NCBI GenBank assembly: GCA_024516035.1
Contig: CM044963.1
Span: forward strand, 21,888,176-21,952,175
Direction of reading: 5' to 3'
Source of the DNA: Bactericera cockerelli
Lineage: Eukaryota > Arthropoda > Insecta > Hemiptera > Triozidae
Length of the DNA stretch: 64,000 nt
The number at the start of each line of letters is the position of its first letter. Position 1 is the first letter of the stretch. The position numbers were made by a program, and so were the translations under genes. The notes beneath the pieces were generated by a model. The model was not told where the DNA came from. It worked only from the letters and a program-made list of their open reading frames with translations, and searched no databases. Below, piece after piece: positions 42,496 to 54,400 of this stretch.

Positions 42496-45400
42496 TAGTT
42501 CTTTTATTTCTATTACATACTAGCTTATGTTTCTTCTTAGGTTCTCTAGTTTTCGCTTCTCATTCATGATCTTCTGGATAAAGTCGCTGATTGTCTGCCA
42601 GCTGTCCTGGTTCTGCAGCATGATGTTCACCATGTTATCTACCCGAAGATCAGCAGAGACCTGATTTGTTGCCTCTGTACGCAGAATGCCCCACCTACTG
42701 CAGTGAAATAGCGTGTGTTCTGGTGAATCTTCCGTCTCCTCATCACAGTATACACAAGATGAACTGTTTATTTTTCCTATTCTGAATAAGTAAGATTGAA
42801 AACATCCATGACCAGAAAAAGTTTGAGTCATCTCATATGTTATTTGTCCATGTTTTCTATCATACCATGGTTTTATCAGTGGAATGAGTTTTTTTGTCCA
42901 TTGAGCTTTTTCAGTGTTTGTCCATCTATTTTGCCATTCCAGCATTGTATTTTCTCGTTCGATTTCCTTTTCTTCTGTTGTTTTTCCAATGGTTCGACTT
43001 CTTTCTGTAGCCATCAGATCTATTGGAATCACGCGGCTCAGAACTGCTGCGGCTTCAGTCGACACTGTGATGTACCCTCTGCAGACCCGTAGTAAGGATT
43101 TCCTTTGTTGACTCAGCAATCGTGTTGTGTAGGTACTGTAACGAAGGCTTGAAGACCAGACTGGAGCGGCGTAGAGCATTACTGAGTCGGTAGCGCTCTG
43201 AAGTACCCTTCTTTTATTTTCCCCTGCTCCTCCTGTTCTAGGTAGGATGTGCGCGAGGGCAGTGGCGGTTTTATTTGCCTTTTCTGTGACGTATTTTATG
43301 TGGGAGTAAAAGCTTAGTCGATGGTCGAGTATAACTCCTAGATACTTTAATTCTTTTCCTACTTTGATGTTTTCTCCATTGATTTGAACATTCAGAGGTC
43401 TGCACTTTTTTCGACCACTCAGCAGGACAGCTTCAGATTTTTCAGGAGCCACAATCAACTGTTTTTCCCTCATCCAGTTGTGTATCTTGTCGAGAGCGTT
43501 ATTGGTCAGCAGTTCTAATTCGTCTTCTTTCCTGGCCAATACTACGACTGCAAGATCATCGGCATAAGCTACAAGATGTACGTTTCCCTGGATTTCAAGT
43601 CTTAGCACTCCATCATAAAGTATATTCCACAGGACCGGGGCGGCTATTGATCCTTGGGGTACGCCCGCGCTCATCTTGAAGCTTACATCTCCATGAGAAA
43701 TTTTTCGATCGTGTAGATATGACTTGAAAATATTTATCAGGTAAGGGGATATACCACAGGACGTCAGAGAATCAACAATATGTTTCCAAGAGGCACTGGA
43801 GAAAGCGTTTTTTATGTCAAGTGTGACCATGAGACAGAGATTACGTGTCCTTGATCTCTTTTTCTCCATTTCCTTCTTGCAAATATCTGTAACTTTTCTG
43901 ACAGCGTCTATGGTGGATCTTCCCGACCTAAAGCCAAACTGGTTTGCGGAGAGTATGTTTCTATCGTCAAGCTCTTTTGATAGTCTTCTGGTTATAAGAG
44001 TCTCGTAAAGTTTGCCAAAAGTATTTAACAGACAGATGGGGCGATATTTTGTTTGTTGACCTTGTTTTTTCGGTTTAGGTATCAGTGTCACGCGTCCCTC
44101 TTTCCACACACTTGGAAAGACTCCTAACTTGAGAAGATTATTAAAAACATTTACTAAGAGGTATGGAAAGCCCATGGTAACTTCTTTCACAATTTTAGGA
44201 GGGATTTGATCTGGTCCAGGTGCTTTATTTGGCTGAATTCTATCAATAGCTTCTACTAGCTCTTCTATAGTGAATTCTTCTATTTGATCTTCATGAACTT
44301 CTTCTTTTTGGAAAATAATTCTTGGATGCTCAGGGAAAAGTTCTTTTAATATTTCTTGCTTTATTTCAGTTGGAATGTTTGGCAAGGATCGACCTATCTT
44401 TTTTGTCACTATCTTATACCCTGTTCCCCAGATATCTTTATCAAGCTCATCTACAATTTCTTTCCATTTCTGCGCCTTGGATTTTTGTATTTTCTTAGCC
44501 AGATCACGTTTTGCTTCTAAATATTCGTCATATTGTTGTTGTCTTTGTCTTTCATTAATACTAGTTCTTCTTCCACTCCTTTGGTGTGCTCGTCTTTTCT
44601 TTATACATTCTTTTCTAGTGTCATTGATTTCACTGTTCCACCAATATACCTCTTTCTTTTGGCCAATTCTTACTTTTTTCATCGATTTATCACATGCTTT
44701 ATTCACAATTTGCATAAGTTCCTCTGCTGTATTAATGTTCTTATTTTCAATTTTTTCTTCAATAGTATTTAATAATACCTGGACATTGAGACTTTTTATG
44801 TTCCATTTTTTTTCAATCGTCCTATTGTTGTTTGCTGGGCTTGAAGAAGTGAGATCTATTTCGAATCTCTCTAATGCTGACACTGCTGATCACCTCACCG
44901 TACCTGTTGCTGAGACTGCTGCAGCTGATGAGCGGGATGTGATACAACGACATCGTGTGCTTGTACTCGGTGATAGCATGACCCGTGGCTTTGGTGCTTT
45001 GCTGCAGAACCTACTACCTAACCATCATGTAATATGCAACACCTACCCTGGCGCTAAGTTTGCTCAGGTTGTCCAAGGTCTTGAATCTCAAACCGAGACA
45101 CTAAGCAAAACTGATACTGTTATAATCTTAGCTGGAACAAACGACATTCCATACCTACACCCTCAACTATTGAATGAAATATTCTATGGAGTAAAACATT
45201 TATTTTCTAGAACGAGAGTTATTATCTCAAGTATCCCCTACATGTTCCAGACTAGTAGCTTTAATACTAATATCTTTGCTACCAACCTATCTCTTTTACA
45301 TTTAAGTCATATTTACAAATTTTATCTGTTTAACTCTAATTTGGTTCTGTCTCGCACAATGTATACTTACCATGGTCTTCACCTTAATACTAGGGGGAAA

Positions 45401-48400
45401 AACGTTTTATGTAATACTCTTATGAAAGTTATCTTGTCAAACTCTGTGAACTCAAACTTACCCTATTACCATGTACCTTCAGTTAAGGCTGTACCTAGAA
45501 ATATTTTTTCAAGTAATAATGTAGAAATTTCTGAATTATTTGAACTCTCTTTAGCACATGACCTTCCCTCTCTAGCCAATGTGACGTGCCCTTCAAGCCT
45601 TAATGTTTCACTAAATGATTCTAATGTTTCACTCTACCAAAGTCCTGGACCTCGAGATAACACCCATATTACAGAAGTTAATATTGTTGATGCTAATCAA
45701 AACCAAGATGTCTCTGAACTGGATGAAACTTTCAGCTCTACAAATGGAAGGAGCCAGTTTTTTTCGGTCCTAATTCGTCTCTTTCTCCATTTGCTACTCC
45801 CTTCATTCCTACGGGAGTAAGTGGTGTGGGCACAGGTGGAAGTACACTGTCAGCGTATGCTACTCCCTTTTACCCATGTTACTCCACTGTATCAGCACAC
45901 TACAATATTGCTGGCCCATACACCACACAGTACACGTCTTCTCACATAAACACTTACTCTAACATATCCTCTTTCTCCACTGAATCACTCACACATTCAT
46001 CATACTCAACTTATAGATCTAATAGTAATAAGACTAATAATAATAGTAATACCCTCTCATCTCCTACATACCCAGTACCAAATTTCTTACCCCCTATTCC
46101 AAAAAGTATCACTCAAAACTCCTCCACATCTGATTCAATCACCATTTTGCACCAAAATATTCAGAGTCTTCGTAATAAAATTCCATTAGTTGAAACCTTT
46201 CTTACAACTCTTCAAAAACAACACTTACTTTATCCAGACATTCTCTGCTTTTCAGAAACTTGGTTGACTCCTAAATGCGCACCAGGTGTAAATATTCCAG
46301 GCTATGTAAATGTTGCTAGTTATTTCCGACCTACACGCGAGCGAGGGGGTGTATCTATTTTTGCGAAGGATTCACTGGACTTCATACCTCTAGCATTGGA
46401 AGTGGACCCTGAGGAATTCAGTCTTGAATATGCGGCTGCTGTCTCGAGTAGTCGTGAGGTGGTGGTGCTTTGCCTCTATCGCTCAAATAACAAGTCATCC
46501 AATATTGACGTTTTCTTCAATAAGCTTGATGAAATCCTTGAGAAACTTGCTAATTTTCGCTATCTTACTATCTGCGGTGATTTCAACATAAATTTGCTGG
46601 TTTCATCTCCAGTCAGATCCAGGCTTCGCACTCTACTAAATCTCTACAATATTAAAACATGCGTACATAGTGCAACTCGATACTGTGATACCGTAAGCAC
46701 CTGTATTGATAATGTCCTTGTGAACTTTTCTACTAAGTTAATCTCCAACAATGAGGTGAACCATTTCAGTGGCTTAAGCGATCATCAATATGCACAGGTC
46801 ATCTCATTCCAGACAAAGATTCATCGCACTGAGAAAGTTTATGCTAGAAGTTACTCGCCTCGCCAGATCACCTCTTTTGTTGATTCTCTTGGTCTTGTCG
46901 ACTTTTCTCCCTTATTAACTTTTGATCATGTTGACGACCAGGTGAATTGCTTTTATGGCTTGTTCCTTCAACTATTCAACCAAGCATTTCCATATAAAGT
47001 TATCTCTGTTGGTGGTCCAAAGAGAAAGCCATGGATCTCGAAAGGCATTGCGATATCTTGCAGCCACAAACGTATCTTGTTCGAGTCTTATCGTAATTCT
47101 CCCAGTCCCTCTACACGCTCTCAATACAAGATATACTGCAGAATTCTTGCAAGAGTCATAAAGCAGGCCAAAAGTAACCATACCCTTCAATCTATTAAGA
47201 AAGCTCCTAAACACAAGAAGAGCCGTGTCATCTGGAATGTTGTCAAGGGTCTCTCGAAAAACAATAGAAGAATTCATGCCCAGTATAAGCTTAAGCAGGG
47301 AGACAGAGAAGTTAATGAGCCTAAATCCGTTGCTACTGTTTTCAATGAATTTTGGATCAATGTAGCCAACACAAATCCAGAATCTTCTGCTTCAAATGTT
47401 TCTCAGTCAGTCATCAATTCTCCTGCATTCTACATCTCTTACTCAGCCGCTCAGTCTTCTGCATCAAATGATCCTCACTTTACTGCAACAAACTTCCCTC
47501 AACGAATCACTCACTTTTCTGCATCAAACGTTTCTCACTCATCATCTCAATCTTCTACATCTAACATTTTTCATTCAGCAAATCACTCTCCTGTACACTC
47601 TACTGCACCAAACGTTTCTCACTCATTCCCTCACGCTTCTCCATCAAACATTTCTCACTCAACCGTCAACTTTTCTGTATCAAATGCTTCTCACCCATCT
47701 TCTCTCTCATCTACATCAAATATTTCTCACCCTCCCACACCACTTCATTCTCACTCTTTTACATCAAGCGCTACTCACTCTTCTCCAGCAGCTATTAACT
47801 ATTCCGATTCTATGAACCCTCTTACTTACCTCAATGGATTTCCCTCGCCTTCCGAGGACTTTATTCTCTTTCCTTGCTCACCTGTTGAGATAACTAAGGT
47901 TATTAGTCTATGTCTTGGTAAATCATCTAGTGGTGTCGATGATATCCCAATGACCTTAATAAAAAAGGTGGCCTCTATCATTGCCGAGCCTCTCAGTATT
48001 ATCTTCAGCACTTCTTTTCGAACTCACACGTTTCCCACTCTCTTCAAACAGTCAGTTGTTGTTCCCATTCACAAAAAAGGTCCACAAGACGAGGTAAATA
48101 ATTTTCGACCAATTTCTCTTCTCACCAGCTTCTCCAAAATTTTGGAGAAAATAGTAGCTTTAAGACTGATTAACTACTTAGAACATTTCAAGCTTCTGAG
48201 TGAACACCAGTTTGGTTTCAGAAACGGGAAGTCTACGTCTGATGCTGTGTCTTCATTTTTTCGTCAGCTGGAGTCCATTTCATCATCATTACCATCGTCA
48301 TCCCCTTCTTCTTCTTCTTCATTATCTCTTTCCTCTGGAAAGCATGCTGTGGGTGTTTTCTGCGACCTTTCCAAGGCTTTTGACTGTGTAAATCATAAAA

Positions 48401-51400
48401 TACTATTAGCTAAGTTGCCCTTCTATGGAGTTTCTAATGATTCTCTGAGTTGGTTTCAGTCATACCTTGGAGATAGGTCGCAGAGGGTCAAGATCCCTAC
48501 AGTTCTGCATGGAAGTAAGGGAAATGTATTGTCAGATGCTCTCAAGGTCAAGGCAGGCGTTCCGCAGGGATCTGTCTTGGGGCCACTTCTTTTCTTGATT
48601 TATGTGAATGACTTGGTTCTGACTAGCTCATTTGCCAAATTTACGTTATTTGCAGATGACACTACCATCCTTGTCTCTGGACCCAACTATGTTGATGCTA
48701 TGAGCAACTGCGCCAAAGTAATGACGGATGTTTGTACATGGTTTAGAGCCAATAAACTCCACCTAAACTCATCCAAAACTAATTACATATACTTTGGCTC
48801 TGACACTTCTTCTTCTCTTTACCCACTCAGGGCCTCGGGTTTGGTTATCCAACCAACAGACGAGGTGAAGTTTCTGGGTTTGGTGCTTGACAAAAAATTG
48901 CAGTGGAAGTCTCACCTTCAAGCTCTTTCTTCTAAACTTGCATCCGCAGTATTTGCTCTCAAGTCAGTGCGTAGTAACGTTGATTCCCTAACTGCTCTAA
49001 CCTCATACTTCGCCTACTTCCACAGCATTCTAAGCTATGCCATATTGTTTTGGGGGCTGGCTGTGGGTACTCAGGATATTCTTCTCCTCCAGAAACGAGC
49101 TGTGAGAGCTGTGTTCGCTTTATCCAGAACCACCTCCTGCAAACCTTTCTTCAGGACTCACAGGATTCTCACGTTTTATGCACAGCTCACTTTAGAACTT
49201 TGTCTGGCCATCCATAAAATATCAGAACAACTGCCTAAACACCAAGATCAACACAACCACAACACACGACATAAAAGCAATATCATAGTGCCAAGGGCCA
49301 AACTTCAAAAAAAATCATTCATTACTGTAGGCGTGAAACTATTTAATCTTCTACCTCAATATGTCAAACAAATGTCTCAAACACAAATGAGGGATTATCT
49401 AAAAGCCGAGCTTTTGGATGCCGTACCCTACAGTATGAAGGAGTGTGAGGAATCTCTGTCCCGACTGTAAGAAGGCCCCCTTTTTCCCTTTTCTCTTTCT
49501 TTTTTTTCTTTTTTCTTCTTTTTCTTCTTTTTTTTTTTTTTTTTTGTGTCCCACCTTTTTCTGTTTCTTACTCGTAATACCTCGTGACCAATACTAACAT
49601 ATAATATCTTCATCCTCCTTATAGCTAAATCTCTTTCCTTAAGAATAAATCTTTATTATGTTTCACAGGTCTAGGCCCTTTCTATTGTATACTCTATGAA
49701 TTAGATTATAGTTTCTAGTATTTAAAATAGTTTGTAAGAAAATGACGTTGTATACATTCAAATATGAATATTTATGTACAATAAAATATTTAATAAATAA
49801 ATAAATAAACTCTTTAGGTTTTAAACTGTATAAATCCCAATTTAGTCCTGTTAATGAGGCGGTACCACCAAAACATTTTCCCACCGGCTACTTCTTGAAA
49901 ATCATTGATCAATATGATTGGCATCAAGAATTCAGTGAAATGCAATAGCCAGAAAAGGTGATATTATCATTACCTCTTTGGCGTACCGGTCATGACTACT
50001 GTCCGTAGTCCAGAGATCCCGAGTTCGATCCTAGACATTGGATCTGGGAATCCATAAAATCCTCTCACCACCGTGTTATACATCTGTGCCTGTCGCACGG
50101 ACACGGAATTATTTATTCATTCGATCAAACCGTTATATGCTGCTGATCAATGAGCTTTCTCCTTCTATTTCTTTTTTGGGTGTGACATTTTATTTTATTT
50201 TTCTCTCTATCTCTTCTTTTTCTACTTTCCCCTTTCTGTCTGACCATCGGGCGTTACCTTGTGGAATGATTGAGGGGAAATCATCGGTTGGGTGGAAGAG
50301 CTCACAGTGTAAGAATCCTGCCGTTAAAGCCATTAAAAAAAAATATATTATTATTATTATTACCTGATTTAACTGCCGGCGAGTGCCAAACTTGATGTTC
50401 TGTTTCCAAACAGTGGCCCCTGTTCTGAATCCCATAGTAAACACGGGATCTTCACTTGCGATGTCAAATTTAATCCACGCTATTGTATTACCTGGTGATC
50501 AGAGCAATATGGATAAAAAAACATGAATCAATTCTGGTGGTCGTATTCGTAGATTAAACAGAACTGATTCAAGAAGCAATTATAATTATTATAGTATGCT
50601 TTATTAGGTAAGACAAAATAAAATATGTACGGTAAAATACAATGAAATTACAAAGAAAAAATAAATAAATAAATATTTATTTATTTACAACAACGAACAC
50701 AATGCTTCCGATTTCTAATACAATTATAAATTAATCGGAAGTATTAAAAATTAGCCTATGGAAAAGTTATGGTAGAAAAATGTCAGTTGACATCAACTGA
50801 CCGTTAGAATCACGGCGGAGAATGTACCGCTGAGAACCCACCAGATGCGCCTTGGTTGTGGTCATCTCGAAAGAGCAGTAGGGTTTGCCCACGTAGTACA
50901 AGTGAATGTTGCCACTGTTTTCTGAATATTGATTAACGAACTTGGCCAATATGTAGTTCTGTACAGCGGTGAATTGCAGGACCCCAATCATTGACGCTGA
51001 ATGAATAAATTAATGATCATGTTAAAGACAAATTAAATAAAAATATATGTATTTTTCTATAAGATGAGTGTTTCATAGTCTTTTTTATTTCGTAGCCATG
51101 AAACAGGAGCTACTGTAGACGCTTGTGCTCTGTGTTGTAGCATGCCCTCCCGTAGTAAGCCTCTCCACTGATGAAGAGGCTTACTATGGCAGAGAATGCC
51201 AAAGGCATTATCACCACCCTTGATCAAACTTTGTTTACCTTTCATTAATTATTATACCTTTTCACTGTACCTGTATATTAAAAATTGTAAATAAAGATTG
51301 ATCAAAATTGTTTAATAATGGGCGAGAAGTGACACAATACTTCCCATTTAGGGGCTGTGTCAACACGTATTTGTGTTTGAAAAAATATGTGTTTTAAACA

Positions 51401-54400
51401 CTGTACATTTATTTACCAACTTTGCTCAAAAGACAAAATTAAAACAACAACAAAAATCACGATATGATATCACACTTACTCTAAACTCGATTTACTAAAT
51501 CTTCGCTAAACTTGAGACTCGAACCACGGACGATCGATAATTCCGCCGCCTCATCGATCGGGCGACTGAGTCCGGCTCATTTCAGAAATCAATCTCACTC
51601 TCATAATCCCCAAATCTCCCTTTCATCTACTCTTTGATTGTGTCTGTACAAGACGGTTGGAAATTAAGAAGTCGTTTTACGCCAACTTACAATTATTGGG
51701 GAAGCCTCCATCCTGCATGACGGTGATAGCGCCATTCATACCCAGGCCAGGATCCAGCAGCACGTAGCCTAGCCTTCCTGCTATGTTCACCCGTAGGACC
51801 CCTGTAAATAACTATAATATCACCTTGTTCATATTAACCAATGTAGACTAATGAGTCCAATTATTCCAGTAGTAAGCCCAAGACTTATTATTATGTGGTC
51901 AAATCCCAAATGGGAGTTAAGTTCCGGCTGTGTTTCGAAGGGGATTTCACGATTCGTCTCAAACTACCTGAGGTGGCCTTTTTCACAACACGATTCGTCT
52001 CAAGAAAAACAAAACACGATTCGTCTCATAACACGATTCGTCTCAAATACTCAAAAATCGAAAATATATAATATCCCTTTCAAACTATCCCCATAAGAAA
52101 AAATTCCCTCTCGCACCAAAAAAAAAAAATCCCTATAAAATGGCGATGTTCACGATGTTATTGTTTTGAACCAGTAACAGTCATCTATGTTATCAGTGTT
52201 TATTTGAGTGTTTGACAGTAGGGTTAGGTAAAATACATAGAAGGTCATGCCTCAAGAATATAGTATTACGGTTAGGGATAATACATAGAAGGCAATGCCT
52301 TAGGTTTAAAGTAGGGTTAGGTAAAATGCATAGAAGGCCATGCCTCAAGAATATAGTAGGGTTAGGTAAAATGCATAGAAGGCCATGCCTCAAGAATATA
52401 GTAGGGTTAGGTAAAATACATAGAAGGCCATGCCTCAAGAATATAGTAGGGTTAGGGATAATACATAGAAGGCAATGCCTTAGGTTTAAAGTAGGGTTAG
52501 GTAAAATGCATAGAAGGCCATGCCTCAAGAATATAAGAAAAAATTCCCTCTAAGATGTTTTAAATAAGATGTAATAAAATATCCCTCAATATGTACCGTA
52601 TTTTACTGTCGTACTGAGACGAATCGTGTTGTTTACTTTTTCGCCAAAAAAAATGTTTTGAGACGAATCGTGTGGTCATTTTTATACCTGAAATTCCAAC
52701 CTTTTTAAAAAACCCTTTTTGAGACGAATCGTGATGCGCCCGTTTCGAACCCGCGACCTCTGAATGGTTACCTGTGATAGCTAAGTATATAACAATACTC
52801 ACCTGCTACGTGGTTACCTGTGATAGCTAAGTACATAACAATACTCACCTGCTACGTGGTTACCTGTGATAGCTAAGTACATAACAATACTCACCTGCTA
52901 CGTGGTTACCTGTGATAGCTAAGTACATAACAATACTCACCTGCTACGTGGTTACCTGTGATAGCTAAGTACATAACAATACTCACCTGCTACGTGGTTA
53001 CCTGTGATAGCTAAGTACATAACAATACTCACCTGCTACGTGGTTACCTGTGATAGCTAAGTACATAACAGTACTCACCTGCTACGTGGTTACCTGTGAT
53101 AGCTAAGTACATAACAGTACTCACCTGCTACGTGGTTACCTGTGATAGCGCAGTACATAACAATACTCACCTGCTATCTGGTTACCTGTGATAGCTAAGT
53201 ACATAAGTTGAACCGCATTTGGTTCAACTTGATCGCCGTCGTCGACTGAGAGGTTCTAAAACGTTTTATGTTAAACAGTGTGCTACAAACTATACTTTCT
53301 TTTCTCCTCTCAACCGTATGATGAGAATTCAGAACAACTAGTTTTTTTACCTAACTGTTAGTAATTGTGAATTTAGATATTTTTCATCATTTTCTTTAAA
53401 TTTTAATTTAAAATTAACATTTTAATATTTTTGCATCGTGTTTTAATGTATAATGGGCTCTGCTCGTAAATAAATGAATCGGTACACCCGATAATTACTA
53501 ATAACAATACTCAACTGCTACGTGGTTATGTTTAAATTGTCTCGTGTTTGGCTCCGGCCTGGCAGAAGCGCGTAAAAAACTTTGAGATAAACCCAACTTA
53601 TTCAGCAAATGTCCAGAAGCATGCAAACTAGCTGTGATCAAATGAACGCTGCCACGCATGCGCGGAATCTGTTGAGTCAGTCTGTTGAGCAACTCGATAG
53701 CTATGGACGTGCATACACTGCGAGGAATGAACTTTGGGACGAATTTTAGGAAAAAGTTGATGAAATCTAATTGTCTCCCATTTTGTCGCGCGGCATTTTC
53801 GCTCGATTTATACGTGTCATAGAATCTGAAATAAATTGGAATACATACATTGCATTTATAAGTAATCTATATTTAATTCAAACTACAGTAACGATTAATA
53901 GGACTTCTCAGAATCAAGATAAAGATTTCTTAATACTCTTCATAGCCTAAAAGACTCTAACCAGAACGAAATCTGGTCCGGGCTCCTCTGCATATCTATA
54001 AAAATAAGAATAAACCTCTCAAAATTTGTCCTTTGTAAAAGTAATGCTCCCACACGGAGAATGCCGAAATAAAAATTGATCGTTCTGTTTAAGATTGTTT
54101 TAAAACACTACTTTCCTTATCCCTCAAAAAGAAATCAACTTCCGCCATAGTGACTGTACTGTAAATAGCTGTTAATGAAAAATAAATAATCAGCACCTTT
54201 AAAGTCATTGGATTGATATGTCTAATGGTAAGACCCCCCCCAAAATACCAGCGACTATAATAATAATAATGCTTTTTCTTTGTGTTATTATGTCACAATT
54301 TTAGTGGGTTGCGCAGAATCATAGGACTTTACCACTTTAATTTACAATATCTTGTATTATTTTTTTGCCTAAGATTCTGCCACTGGTCGCTGCTTCACAT

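Larger units (their letters stand above)
41158..49809 (+). mobile_element. LINE-3w: 5'-truncated two-ORF LINE, split by a nested element
   Basis: ORF1 enters already open at 41162, so the 5' end is lost. ORF1 is interrupted at 41626 by an R1-like insertion and resumes at 44879; it ends at 45820. ORF2 runs to 49470. The 3' UTR ends in AATAAATAAATAAATAAAC near 49809. ORF1 has an SGNH-esterase-like domain and ORF2 has endonuclease and reverse transcriptase, which fits the CR1/L2 group. It lies in gene A intron 6, in the opposite orientation. Confidence 0.82.

Noticed and set aside
44375..44878. Extra N-terminal part of the frame leading into 44879-45820
   Set aside because: It is the antisense of the nested R1-like reverse transcriptase; the real ORF1 continues from 41626 instead.
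52767..53206. CRISPR-like array (regular 46-bp repeats)
   Set aside because: Repeats are contiguous without unique spacers, the genome is eukaryotic, and the unit is derived from an exon-intron junction.
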